Shown: positions 36,847-50,090, counted from the first letter of the stretch. The stretch is DNA of 64,000 nucleotides from Stictocephala bisonia (GCA_035578905.1 JAQJVL010000110.1:310001-374000); one strand, 5' to 3'. The notes: generated by a model from the sequence alone, not told the origin. Translations and numbers: made by a program.

Positions 36847-38966
36847 GGGGTGGTTAAGCAAAGGTAAAAATGAATAACAACTGATTTGTCAACATGCATT
36901 TATTGGCGCTGAACTCGGGGAGTTCTTGTAAACTAAACATTTATTGACATTTACATCGCCATACGACTGATTTATTTATTAAGCTGCTCAATCTTCTTTT
37001 AAGAAAGTCCCTTTTTACAAGTTAGTTCGGATTTCAGGAACTTCGTTAGTATTTAGCCACACATATGTTTGCGTAGATTTTAGGCATTTTAAAAATATAT
37101 AACTATTCGAATGCAGTAAGATCTTCTTGTTAGACAGTATTATTGTTGTAGTTGTTGACTTCAATTATTTATAGGCATGTTCCATATAGCAATTTGCTTT
37201 CCTACGTGACAGTGGAATAATTTTAGTGTGCTACAAAATGCGTATAAAGTGATAACAATTAATTAAATTCCTAGAGACCTTATGTATATCGCCTTATTTT
37301 CTATCTGTTTTAAAAATCAATTTAATGAAGAAAAAACATAATTTAATCAAAACAAATGAAATCTATAAAAAATGTATCGCGTTTACAGTGCTTCCCCATT
37401 ATCAGGCCCGCATATTGCTGAACAATGCTATACTATTGCATACGTTACGCGATTAAGTAAGAAATATAGTATACTATAAATATGTTTATACTACTTACAA
37501 ATTAGTTTATGATTTTATAATATGTTTTATAATCATTCTACAAAAAAATACACATTACTTTGATTGTTAGGTACATGAAATGTGTTATATTTAGTACCTA
37601 TAAATTAATTATTCGTAAGAAGTTCAACCATATTTTAAAATAATATATACTATATTATTAAACTGCTTTATTAATGAAACAAAGATTAGATCGTGTGTCA
37701 GACAAAACAAAATTCTAAAACCAATCTATGAGACAAGTTTCCGGGACGACTAGTAAGCTAAGGTACTGTAGCGTTATTAATTTTTCATAAAATATATTTT
37801 AATTTCTTTGAATTAGAAGGCCTATACACTTATTACCACATTCCAAGAAACACCTAAGATACAAAATATATAGATTAACTGTCGTCATCACAAATTGTTT
37901 CCTATCCCTATAAAAAATATCAAAGAAAGCGAACTTTAATATTTTTGTTTTAAAACAAAATTATTCACTGATATAAAATGAAAGTACCATATTTCACTCA
38001 ATAAGGATTATCTGTTGACCCATGACAAAATATCATCATATATAAATATGATCATATATAAATCATCATATACACAACAATTATTTTAAAGACTAAGTAA
38101 AATATTTTATATATTAATCCTAAACATTGTACTTAATTATTATATCTAAGAGTATGCAGGCTAATATTTGTTCTGTTTTCAACAGAAAGTATTGTGCAAG
38201 CTCATACTCATATTCATACTCATGCTCATTACTGTAGTGTGAACAGAGAGGGGTGAAAATAACAAAACAGAACAAGGGCTTTATTCATCATCCCGCAAAA
38301 GCCAAGGAAGAGTTGAAAGTTGGAGTAAGACGTTGATGTTCTAAAATTGAACCTATGTGGATCGTAAGAAAGGCATAAGTGACAAATTCCAGAGCTATTA
38401 CGAAGTACGAGAACTCAGGTACCTGTTTGGGTCAAGTGCGCAATAGCGGCGAGGAGGTTGGGGAACCATTTTGGCGGTTAAGGGTTGGTGGGCAATATCG
38501 GTGCACCGATTTTGTTAAACACAATTTGAACATCAAATGAGACACTTCAGAACGTAAAGTTGTGTCTGTTCGAGGTGGGTCACTTACGATACCATATATA
38601 ATATACAAATTGCCGAATAGAAATCTCATTGAAGGTTGGCTTGAGAATTATTCACCCTGATTTTTTGCAATTTTTTTCCTAAATCACTGATTTTTGCATA
38701 TAATTTTAGTTTGTTTTCGGTTTAAAACAGAGCTTTGGTGTAAGAGATTGTGTGTAAGAGTTCGCCTTTGGTGCGAGAGAGCGAGACAGGGCGCGAATTT
38801 CGAGAAAACTCGCACTGTCTCGTGTTCAAGGTGAGAACTAACAGTTACGGCAGATGGATTTTAAAAAGTGCAAATTATTTCCCTACGATATGTAGGACTG
38901 ACAACTCAGTTGTTGGTCTGCAGCATTTTGAGAAAAAATCTCATGCAAGGCCTATATTGTATTAAG
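36847..38966. other. AT-rich intergenic DNA
   Basis: No gene or clear repeat recognised, apart from short imperfect motifs such as catcatatataaat near 38033-38075. The minus-strand frame at 38432-38629 has no known similarity. Confidence 0.4.
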
Positions 38967-39114
38967 TGAGAGTTGAGAGTGAGGCTCCGCCTAGACTGTC
39001 CCTGTTTCAAGGGTGCTGGTCAATAAGAAAGGGGTTTCCACGTGGACCCTTGATTTACAACAAGACTAATTCAATGGCATCCCCATTCCTCAGTCATTCA
39101 GTCAGACTCTGGCT
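38967..39114 (+). repeat. Dispersed repeat, plus copy (partner at 26987)
   Basis: Inverted relative of 26987-27132. The surrounding frame (38966-39178) is open for 70 codons, but there is no sign of a gene. Confidence 0.7.
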
Positions 39115-39513
39115 TGCTCATAAGTTCTGCTTTTTATCGTGTATAGTACAATTTTTATTCCAGCATCGAGTGACCTAATTTGAGCGAATGTTTGTAAAAC
39201 GCTCTTTATAATCGTACTCCTCCTCGCCCCTCGTCTACCGCCGCTTCCAGAGACCGAGTCTATCTACTATTATAAAAATTGAACTATACATGTGAACGCC
39301 TGTGAATCGGCCTAACACCTACTTTACACCAGCAGTGGGAGGAGCTTCACTCTCATCTCTTGCTGTATAAAATATAATTCTGATTTTGTCTCATCCGTTA
39401 AACGTGGAGCACAACTAGTATTCCTGAATACATGGATGATTTAAAAAAGGAAAACCAAAAATGTTTGCGAGCGGGTTCAGACTATACATTTATGACACGT
39501 TTAAGGTTGAGAT

Positions 39514-39547
<34 letters not shown>

Positions 39548-42500
39548 CACTTTTGTAAGAGATATTGATGATGATGAGAGACCTTGTATATGTACAGCCT
39601 TATTCAATTATACAAGATGGATTCTACAAAAAAGTAAAAGACATTTAGCTACTCATTATGCAATAATAACTGACATGTTGGGCACTCCTATTTGTCGGGT
39701 CTAGTGGCGATAAGTTTGATCTCACTTCAGATAATTGATCTCGTAATAAAATCACAAGCCACAAACTATTTACATAACAAACCACTGTTGCGCATATTTT
39801 ATATACATCCAATTATGTATAAATCTTTACAAAAAAATACCAAGCTGAAATTACAATCTTTATTTCGTCAATGTTGAATAGCTGATTACGTTAACACAGC
39901 TAATATAAACAATCAAAACAACATACATGGCAATAATGTATAACTAATTACATACATATATTAGTATGTGTCAGCAAGCAGTTCACCTGTCCTGCATTAA
40001 TTATGTTTACATGGAGGTCCGACCAATAATGAGCACAGTTACTCCTCGTGCGAGCTAATGTGGATACAACAATATAACAGCTCATGAAGTGTACATGTTT
40101 AATACACCCTGGCCAGTAATGCTGATGGTTCATGACTAAAGTTTTGGACTGCGGAGTTCAATTTCCTAGGTTCAAATCTTCAACTAAGCTGACGGTTGTT
40201 ATCCCTCTGCCGAATAAAATTAATCCTCAGGGCCTCAGCACGTGTTAAATAGCGAGTCAACTTTTAATTTAAATAATAAACTTAAAAAATAAATAAAAAT
40301 ACTTTACGTTTCACTTTGAAAATGGATCTACCAAGGGAACGTTTTACCAAAGAAATATGAATTGCCACTATTAATGCTTCTCTTTGGAAGTCCCATAAAT
40401 GGATGACATAAAATTGCAAACAACTCAGTGTTTTTACATTCTAATGTAACATATTACCTTTTCTTACATAAACGTAACGAGTAATGTTTAGGTACCGGAG
40501 GGCTACCGTATCAAATTTGCACGCACAAACGTAAATTTAATGTAAGTTTTAATAACATTCGTATTAAAACTGCAGATGTAAATTAAGTACCCTGCATTAT
40601 ACACTGATAAAGATTGAAGTTTGTTTTAGGATCACTCATAGTTATTACAAATATACATTGAAATAATGTTAAAATAGGTATATTACATTTACGCCTTGAA
40701 AATACAGGTCTAAGATTTATATACAGTCTGTAGACATAATACTAACAATCGTCTCCTATATTGCTTTAAAGTCCAGCCTATACACACCTTTGATCGTCGT
40801 TAAAAGAATGATTGCACAATATTGTGTTTTCAGTGGAGTGAATAAATAAAATAGTTTTTGCTAAATTTATACAATATTTTAGTGCTTTACATATTTTCAT
40901 ATTATATCAATTATGATCAAAGATACCAAAAGTTAGTGATTTAAGTAAAAATTAATTATTGTAAAATCTGTTATATTCTAATTTTCCTTCTGCAACAAAT
41001 TATTTCAAAACTAGGTATTTATGCAGTTTCTTGCCACCATAAAAATTTGGAACATTTTGCATGAAATGGGTCTAGAATTGGCCGTATTTTAACGAGATAT
41101 GCTTTTTATTCCGCGGAAATAACGCTTTTTACCGAAAAAATCAATGTCACAACTTTAAGTATTTTTGTCATATTTCCGTTAATTTAAATGGTATTTTAAT
41201 CTTTTGTTTTATTTTAATGTGTTTTTTACGTTGAATACAAATTTCAAAACTATTTTGGTCTATTTCAAATATTTCTCGAGATATAACGGAAAAACTACTA
41301 TCGCGGCGAATCGCGATTAGCGGCCATGATATACAACAACTATTAATCACAAAAACCGAATTCTCCTACATTCCCGCCGGATTGACGGCCGGCAGGCCGT
41401 CACGGAGGCCAAACACTCGAATTCAATGCAAATTACGAATTTTTGTTCAGAAAATAGACAATAAGGATAATTTAGGTTATGGTTGATTATGTCAGTAAAA
41501 AATTCCTTTTTCGAGCTGACAAAATAATTGTATTACTAAACCAGTTATATATTTGTGTACAGAATAAAAAACACGAGAAATGAAAAAAAGTTGTCGAAAA
41601 AAAAGATTTAAAAAAAAGTTGGTTTTTCACTATCAGATAAAAAACTAGATTTTCAATTTTTCGGTAAAAAACGAGATTTCCGCGGATGAAATCAAACTCC
41701 TCGAGAGATATAAACTCATATTTCACCACTTTTTCGACATGAAATCGTATTTTCAGAGGTGGCAAGGAAGTGTATAATTACCCAAAACTAAAGTTAAAGC
41801 TAGACAATGTTTGATATTGCAAAGGCCTTCCCGCATGTACTTAATTTTTAGGGGCATATTAGACATTGGTTAATAGATCAATTATGGGGAAACTTTGCTG
41901 CAAACTTTTTGCAGCTTATAAAACTACAAAATAAATTAATGTCAATATGCTTGTATATTAACCTCAAACTGAAAGTTCGAAAGTTTTAGAAAGGACAATT
42001 TTTTTCAAATTTTAAAGATATTCTATATTTTGCTCAATTTCTATTGAGTAATTTATTTATGAGTTATAATTAGTATGTTTTATCTTGATCAAATAACCAA
42101 CTTTCAGACAGTTAACACAGATTTTATTTGGTTGTTACTTAAGAATCCGTGAAAATCTCATTAGAACACAATAACAACTTATCAACGCTTAAATAAAAAT
42201 GTATCAATTATTTATTTATTTTCTTGTTCAAACAAGCATAAAGAATTTTTAAAGTAGAAAATTAACTCCACTTAAGGTTTAATATTAAAATATTCTATGC
42301 AAATATTGAAACGCAAGAGTAAAAAACAACATACCTTTATCCAAAGTTAGTTACCTTGCAGGTTAGGCCAAATTATTTATCAGGCCTATTTGGTATTATT
42401 CGAAAGGCTGTATAGAGCGTAGTTGCAGGGTGTAAGCAAATGGTAATAAATAATTGTTTATGGTTACGCCACAATGTATCTAACAGTTCATAATATTGTG

Positions 42501-43911
42501 TCAGAGGTGCATAATAAATACCTAAACAACCAAATAAAAGTTTGCAAACGACTAGATTATATTCTACCTTCAACTGTTTTAACAATCGAAGCAGCTAGAG
42601 CGACCTAGCGGCGATCTTTAAAAACGTTTGAAGGTGGTACAATGATCCGCCGCGAGGTAGCGAGGCACTATTGACTTGATAGGCAACGTGATCCAGTATC
42701 TATATTTTGTGTTCATTTTCGGATTTCCTCCTAATATTACATATTGTAAATAAATGAGAGGGAACAAAAAAATGCATTAACGTGGGGTTAGTTTACTTAT
42801 ACAAATTAGTAAGTTTGATACTTTTTGAAACTTTATTTACTAACCATAAACATAAATTTTATGTTTAGTAATTTTGATGGTGTATCAAATACGTTTGAAT
42901 ACTTATCCATTTTGTCTTTATTATATGACAATTTTTGTTAATTGTACAACTAATATGGTCTATACTAATTATGATTTCCAAGACTTAATTTATTTACTTA
43001 TCTTTCTGAGACTAAGGGCAAAAACATGCAGAAAGACAACCAAAAACGGAACCTTGTAAGAAATAAATTATATTTTATTTGTTTTCACTATTATTTTATC
43101 AGGATGTGTCAACTTTCTGCATTTAAAAGCGGAAACTCTAACTATAGTCAGGGTTCATTGTAAAATCAGGCATCGAAGTCTGATAATGTTATAGAATTTA
43201 GCATTATATTGGCACGTAAATTATGATTAAATAATAATACATGTAAAATAGTTGTTATTAAGTATTTAATAAAGTATACTTTACCGCTACTGTAGCACTT
43301 ATACTAGGCCTCCTAAATAGTAAAGTGTATTATGGATTAAGTTAGTAAGTCTTGGAATGCTAGTAGAAAATAACATTATACAGTTAGAACATTTTAGACG
43401 TTTAAAAGTAATCGCAATTACCAAACACAAACCGAATTAAAATTGACTAATTACATTAACAAAACAAACTTCTACATTATTACCAAGATAAGGTTATAAA
43501 TCAACAAAATGTGTCTTCTTTTTCTCCTAAATATTTTTAAAAATAGAATAAGTAGTTGATATGTATAAATATCCACAAACAAAAATGACTACTAACAGTT
43601 ATTTATCAACAGAATTTTAGCACTAACAAAATATTTTTATTTCAAGTTGCCCCTGAAGCAGTTTAGTTTGTCTTACATTAGGCAACTACTTAGCTGGGAT
43701 AATCTTTTAGTAATTTAGTTTTATAATGGTTATTTGCAGTACGTCCTGAGAAGGTCACGTGTTTTCCCGGGGTTGGATGTCGCGCGTTCGTTCGAGAAAC
43801 GCTTTACTGCCGCGTTTCCAAACTGAGTTTGTAGGAGAGCTGGTACTATGGAACTTTGTGCAGTTGTGCTCGTTTAGTGAAACATGACCCTATCGTGATA
43901 TACATGTTGTA
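39115..43911. other. Intergenic DNA without recognised gene
   Basis: Contains a (GAT)n run at 39517-39546 that gives an Asp tract in a 90-codon frame (39432-39704) of unknown meaning, and a Helitron-like start motif tctatctactattataaaa near 39258. 41000-41770 is AT-rich with frames on the minus strand only. A CTCF-like site lies at about 42598-42613. No gene is supported. Confidence 0.35.
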
Positions 43912-43945
43912 TAATTGAGTGGGTAAGAAACCCACTAAATTATAT
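43912..43945. other. Hairpin with gtgggt/acccac stem
   Basis: tataattgagtgggt pairs with acccactaaattata around a 5-6 base loop. It lies immediately upstream of the SINE at 43953. Confidence 0.55.
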
Positions 43946-43952
43946 AAACATA

Positions 43953-44400
43953 GGTGGCGCAGTGCTGTTACCTAGCTACTTGGGGACAAAGTGTTTGGGA
44001 GATTCTAGGCGATAGGTTCCATACTCGGTTCTCTTAATACCGACATGGCATCCACTCAATGGTTGTCATCAACGTAGATTCTACTTAGAGAAGTCTGGAG
44101 TGTCCGTGTTGAATTGTAGTTCAGATGTTGTGTAGGGAAGAGAACTGAGTGTCAGACCTGTCAGTTAGCTGACAATCAGACCAACACTACGTGGTTCGGA
44201 TTCCACGTAAAGCTGTAGGTCCCACATAGTTAACCTGGGGCTATTAATAAATAGTCCTTTCTGAGCTATGTCGAACTCAGATAGTAACAATGACTACACT
44301 CGTTCATCTTCACTCATCACACTCATTTACCCCTCATGTTCACCCATATCTCTATGATCGGCGTCTTAGAAATGAATAGTGAATAATAATAATAAAACCC
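43953..44400 (+). mobile_element. tRNA-derived SINE, long copy
   Basis: Starts with an A-box-like ggcgcagtgctgttacc and has a B-box-like ggttccatactcggttc about 70 bases later. The 3' part (gtaacaatgactacac, catcacactcattt, gatcggcgtctta, then gaat(aat)n) matches the tails of the two SINEs at 46163-46789. Non-coding; mobilised in trans by a LINE. Confidence 0.75.
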
Positions 44401-45310
44401 GTTAAACAAAGGTATTTAACGGTCAGTGCATACTGAAAATGGTATAAGGTTTCAGACAGGTGAGTGTTTCTTTTGATATTTAACGAATTGTAAGAAATAA
44501 TGAAAAAAGTTCAAATTATTTCTCTATCTGCATGCCTCAAACTTGATTCAATGCATTTGTTCCCGAGCAAAATGACGGAACCACCCCTTGATTAGAAGAG
44601 CAGAAACCTGCCACAGCTCTGTCGCGGGACGTCGAATACGCTGCAAACAACCAGCCTTTGTAATTTAATGCTTAATGCTTGGTAATGGCATGTTTAAAGG
44701 TCTACTTATTTTACGTTTGTGATAAAAACGTACAAAAAGGTATTATTGTTTTATAAGAATAAATTTATAGACATATGCAAATTAAAGAATATGTGTTAGT
44801 TTGTTATTTACATTTTGCCTTACAGTCATCCCTTGAGTTTGGAAATTGGAAATGTACAACGAAACGTTTTAACTCGAAACATAATTAATTAGGCATTACA
44901 TTGTGTTTACAAACCTTTGTTAAACGTCAGTGGAACTTATCTTGAAATCAATTGCCTCCCACAGATTTAATAGTTCACATACTTATTTTTTTCGATGCAC
45001 GATAATTTCATCGGCCAAAACGGATTCATGCAGACCCCAAGTAAAAGTAGAAAAAATATGTTTAAAAGTTACAAAAGTAATAAAAATTGTAAAAGAAAAC
45101 AAAAATAATGAATAACAAGAGGAAAATAAAAACGGGTCATTTTTGTATTTGTTTTATCTTTAGATGACTAAAAACGATAAATAATTTTAGTCTACAAAAG
45201 TCATATTCCCAAACGGTCCATTGCCCCAAAAATCAAAACTGTGTTCATAGTTATAACTAATAAAACTATAATAAAACATGTATAAACTAGTTCACGTTAG
45301 GGCTACTATT
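44401..45310. other. AT-rich intergenic DNA
   Basis: No gene or repeat recognised; the 61-codon frame at 44930-45115 is probably chance. Confidence 0.4.
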
Positions 45311-45445
45311 TTAATAAATTAAATGATAATATATTTAAATATTATTTACTATCTGAAGATGGCCTAAGAGCCGAAACCGGTAATATATTTTTATAAAAAT
45401 GAATAAAAGGGTACTTTATTATATTTATCATTTAATTTATAATAA
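45311..45445. mobile_element. Short fold-back element with central ctgaaga...gaaa motif
   Basis: The ends ataaattaaatgataatata (from about 45314) and tatttatcatttaatttat (to about 45441) are inverted copies. The middle contains ctgaaga (45353-45359), ggc/gcc able to pair, and gaaaccgg (45373-45380). Length is about 135 bp and it is non-coding. Confidence 0.65.
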
Positions 45446-46001
45446 AACACATTTATTTTTCGCTATAAAACTAGTACAAGATAATAATTCTTCTAATTGA
45501 TTATATTACTAACTATAATACTTAATTTGACAAGTAGTAGTATTTACCAATGAATTACTGTCGAAACTCTTACATAATCTTAAAATTAAAAAAATAAATA
45601 AAAAAAACTCTTCCTAACTATTCTATAACAATGTTGTGAACAATTTTCGTGACAAGAGTTTTTTAATCTGGCACATTTTTTCCACGAAACCTATTTAATT
45701 CGTTGGCACAAAATTAAAAATATTTAACTTATACTTCGTTTTAAAATTAATTTGTTTTACTATTAACAACTAAACTGTGATTTTGGTATTTTTCACAAGA
45801 TTTTATTATTTTAAATCACTACACGTGTTCACTTCGAAGTAGTTAAATAGTTCTTTTAAGAAGTGAATAAATTGCGTTCTGATGTATATAGACGTAGGCT
45901 ACTGTTGTCTTGCAGTGCACTTTACTTCAAGTTTAAGTCACTAAAACAATAGCAAATGGTTTCATCAGAAAGAAACTAAACAGTATAGTATATTAATAAA
46001 A
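45446..46001. other. AT-rich intergenic DNA
   Basis: Nothing recognised apart from AT-rich low complexity. Confidence 0.4.
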
Positions 46002-46162
46002 TACAGTGCAAGTAAACGTCACACAACACAAATTTATTACAATTTAAGCACAAAAGGCACAAATATATTATAAGTACAAAATGCACAAATATTAGTCTAT
46101 GGTGAGCGTGGTTCACTGAAATCGATCACCATAATATTTGTGCATTTTGTACTTGTATTGTA

Positions 46163-46463
46163 GTTTATTTTTTGTCTTAATTAATTGGTCGGTAGCGTTG
46201 TTGGTTCAATCCCAGCTTCATAAGCTATAGGTTCTCAGTTCGATCCCAATCAAAGTCGTAACACATTTTGAGAGGGATCAGCTGATAACCACCGGCTGTT
46301 CATTTGTCAGTGGGCTATTAATTAATGACACTTTCTAAGGAATAGTCGTCCTTAGTTTGTAACAATGACTACATTCGCTCATCTAGACTCATCACACTCA
46401 TTCGAAATCCATATTCGCCTATATCTTGACGATCGGCGTCTTATGAATAAATAAATAAATAAA
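46163..46463 (+). mobile_element. SINE copy 1 in the MITE
   Basis: This 301-bp unit starts gtttattttttgtcttaatt, carries B-box-like cagttcgatccc and ends in (aata)n. It is flanked by a 26-bp target duplication at 46137-46162 and 46464-46489. About 97% identical to copy 2. Confidence 0.85.
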
Positions 46464-46489
46464 TTTGTGCATTTTGTACTTGTATTGTA

Positions 46490-46789
46490 GTTTATTTTTT
46501 GTCTTAATTAATTGGTCGGTAGCGTTGTTGGTTAAATCCCAGCTTCATAAGCTACAGGTTCTCAGTTCGATCCCAATCAAAGTCGTAACACATTTTGAGA
46601 GGGATCAGCTGATAACCACCGGCTGTTTATTTGTCATTGGGCTATTAATTAATGGCACTTTCTAAGGAATAGTCGTCCTTAGTTTGTAACAATGACTACA
46701 TTTGCTCATCTACACTCATCACACTCATTCAAAATCCATATTCGCCTATATCTTGACGATCGGCGTCTTATGAATAAATAATAAATAAA
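46490..46789 (+). mobile_element. SINE copy 2 in the MITE
   Basis: A 300-bp unit nearly identical to copy 1, ending in (aata)n and followed by a third copy of the 26-bp duplication at 46790-46815. After that the MITE sequence resumes. Confidence 0.85.
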
Positions 46790-46851
46790 TTTGTGCATTT
46801 TGTACTTGTATTGTAATAAATTTGTGTTGTGTGACGTTTACTTACACTGTA

Positions 46852-49499
46852 TATGTACCAACATGTATTATGATAATTAAAAAACTATCAACAAAATAGC
46901 TCAGTAATAATTTTAAAACCCTAAAAAAGTATTAATTTTAATTACTAATCATACTAACTTATAGCTTTGGTGTATTGCTCTATTATTAGTGTAAAATATT
47001 AATACTATAGGAAAATTAATTACAGTTTAATGTAAACCTAGAGAACTTAAAAAAATGTATTGCCTACATTTTAAGGACAATCCCCCTGTTTTGCCCTTTA
47101 CCTAAAAACATGCAGAGTATGTTGTCCTTATCTGAGTGATTACAAAAAAGTCATTAATACACTTTAATGTTCAAAACGTGGTTTTATTTTATTTTGTGTG
47201 ATTTTTATTTGAATGAAACGTTTAAAATGTCTTTACAGATACAAGTCTACACAATAATTGTTCGCCATAGGTCGACATTTCAATTGCGTAGACTAATATT
47301 GGATAGAAAACAATTAGAAAGTCGCATAAGTAATTTAACGAATTAAAATAAATTGAGTATTTTTATTATCATCAAGAAAGTGAATTCACTATTTTCAGGT
47401 TAAATTCTGTTGATATAGTCAACATCCCACAAAAGCCCAACTGTGAGCGTTTCATCATGATAATAATTGATCAGTCTTATATTTATTGATCTGCTGAAAA
47501 AAACTTTTAACAAGGAAAAAATTAAAAAAAGACTTATGATATAGGTAAGAAGTTGTTTAAAATTTAATTTAAACAAAACTATTTTTGAAATAACAAGCAA
47601 AATGTTTAGTAAAGTGATTAAGAGGGCTCTATATTCCACTTCACTAAAATATACAATATATAATACAAATTATTTACAAAAATTCACTAATTAGTCCACA
47701 ATGTGGCCACAAAAGAATCCACGATTTGAATGAATGAATATCAGAATATCACTACATAACTATACAGAGCTATTATGTAGTGTTATTATTATAAAATTTA
47801 AAACATCTTCAACCTATGACAGTGACTGTCGGACGGACAACAAGCGAAAGTAACAAATGAACATCCGCGATGCAGTGGGAACCTCTCTGCACTAAGCGAA
47901 GGGGAAGGAAGTCAGTCTTACCGTATGTAATTCCCACACATTACTCCCCATGACCTCAAAGATAAAAAAAAGAAATGCCGCCCCGCTACTGCCATCTTAT
48001 TTGTCTATCCTTGCTGTCGTTTAGAAAATATGTTCCTTTTGAAGTTGCATTTTTGGATTCATATATTATAAATATTAATAAATGACGTAGTAGTTTTTAT
48101 TATACCACACAGTTAAAATAATTACGAGTTAACATTTATGTTACTATATTTAGATTAACCTTAAACAAAATAAATATGAATGCATTTTATTGCTTTTAAC
48201 AAGCATGAATTATTGACATAAGGTTGAATGTAGTTATTTGTAAAGTAGCTTCTGTTTTATTTTATAAATAAGTTGTATTACTATTGCGTACATGATTATT
48301 AAAGTATCTGGCACGCTACAGTAAATATTGTGCACTGTCATCACGAATAAACGCCGTATGTTAGGCTATAAATTGTTGTTAGATTGTTGTACTACCATTA
48401 TATGGAAATACACGTTCTAGTATTACTTATAAACGAAATTAGCTTGAGTAAAAAAAAAGGGAAATCACTTAACTGAAAATTAAACAGCAGTTCTGTAAAA
48501 TGAAACTCATATAAATCATACAATGCATCAATCGAATTTAAGTTGAAAGAAGAAAGATTTGTATGAATGAAGTAGTAAAATTCTCCGCGACCAAGCAGTT
48601 CGGGTTTTCGCCACTTGGATCTCACGAATCACCGCACTTTTGGGCAATAAATTGCCATGCAGGCTTTTGCGCGGTCCTATATTGTGGCTCAACCTTTGAA
48701 GATATCGATCTAAAATCAAAACTAAATTGAAACAAGACACATTTCTGACTAAAAACGCTTTTTAAAATTTCGATAACTGCTCTAGTTTTATTTTGGAACT
48801 AGTTTAAATATTGGGTAACTTCAATAACCTATAAAATCGAAATTAAGGAGAATTCGAAAATTCAAAAAAGTGATTTGAGTTAAAAAAGTCTTTATCTTTA
48901 AATAGATACTTCATTTATAATTTTACGACAGTAAATAAAGGCAGGATCTAGGACCACGCAAAGCAGTTTTTACGCTTCTCAGCGCGGGGGTTTAGAGCCC
49001 TCTTAACAGCAAATAATAACATTTTTACTGTATTTGTACATAAAAACTGCAGAAAAATTAGTTAATATAATGTATACAGTATAGTATAGAGTAAGGTAAT
49101 ATATACTCGTATAAATAAAAATTATTTTTCTTGATAGTAGATTTTTACCATTTCTGTAACATTTCTTAAAGGTTTTATGTCTTGTACATTTAATTAGGAA
49201 AATATTGATTTTATTTTTAAAAGTTTTTTTACTGAAATATTTATAATACACTGAATACAGTTCTATTTCCATTGAAATGTTGTAAATATTTTCTTGAAAT
49301 ATTTTAAAGTCATATATTTAAAAATCAACAAATCAAGTCATTTTTTGTTCAAATAAACTTGGTGTTCACATTTCTTTGTGTTATCAGTGGTACCATGTAT
49401 AAATAATATTACAAATTTAAATGTTTGTATTTAGGGGCAAAAAGTATTCTTGTTCTGTAACAAGACCAATAATAAAATCCAAGGGTTAAAAATTTAAAT
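46852..49499. other. Intergenic DNA without recognised gene
   Basis: No gene supported. 47820-47950 and 48570-48690 are GC-richer. Minus frames at 47400-47639, 48398-48740 and 49003-49272 resemble nothing known to me. Confidence 0.35.
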
Positions 49500-50090
49500 A
49501 TATTTATTTGTAATAGACAATTTTTACAATTAATTGTATTTGCAAATGTAAACTATTATATACATACAAGTAAAGTTACTGTAAACGTAAATTTTAGTTA
49601 TTCTAATTAAAATACGGAATATTTATGTACATAAACAATAAATAATAAAAAAATAAATACTAAATTAATAAATGTCGTCTTTATACTTAATCCTTATTAT
49701 TTCACTATTAAGAAGCTCCATCCAGTAAATGGTGCTGCAGGAAGCTTTAGATTTCGTAGCGTTTTGTTGTTATTTAATATAATTTGGAATTTCATTAAAT
49801 AATTTTGGCGCCATATTTTGAAGATTAGAAGCTGTTAATTTTAATATATTTGAAGTTTGCCTATGTTTATCACAATCCCTGGTATTATATTTATGCATAT
49901 TTGAGCCGGCTTGAACATTTACCGATTTAAAGAGATGATAAAGTTAAAATTTGAAATTACTTGAAAATATCTTTCCATGAAGTGCTTCTATTTACACCAG
50001 CCATTATTCTGATTGCACTCTTCGGTAAACGAAAGAGAGTGACACTTGTAAAGTTAATAATGTGATACTTGCAATGGAAAAATACATACG
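49500..50090 (-). pseudogene. Non-LTR retrotransposon 3' end, decayed RT C-terminus
   Basis: On the minus strand several frame-shifted segments read like the C-terminus of a LINE reverse transcriptase ORF: SAIRIMAGVNRSTSW near 49990-50035, then NTRDCDKHRQTS and, after it, MAPKLFNEIPNYIK near 49795-49885. This is the usual order of an AIR-type motif followed by an LFN-P-I block. AT-rich sequence at 49600-49680 would be the 3' end. Multiple frameshifts show it is old. Confidence 0.6.

Larger units (their letters stand above)
46004..46849. mobile_element. Mariner-type MITE (193 bp) interrupted by two tandem SINEs
   Basis: The ends are inverted: cag-tgcaagtaaacgtc at 46004 and gacgtttacttacactg ending at 46849. 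TA flanks them at 46002-46003 and 46850-46851, as in Tc1/mariner. Removing the SINE insertions leaves about 193 bp, which folds back on itself (aatatttgtgcattttgtac against its complement at 46069-46092). A partial relative lies at 21950-22082. Confidence 0.8.

Noticed and set aside
39432..39704. 90-codon ORF with an Asp tract
   Set aside because: The tract comes from a (GAT)n microsatellite; no other support for a gene.
43953..44050. Functional tRNA gene
   Set aside because: A- and B-box-like motifs are present but there is no cloverleaf or acceptor stem; it is the head of a SINE.
46465..46665. 66-codon ORF
   Set aside because: Lies inside the tandem SINEs, which are non-coding.
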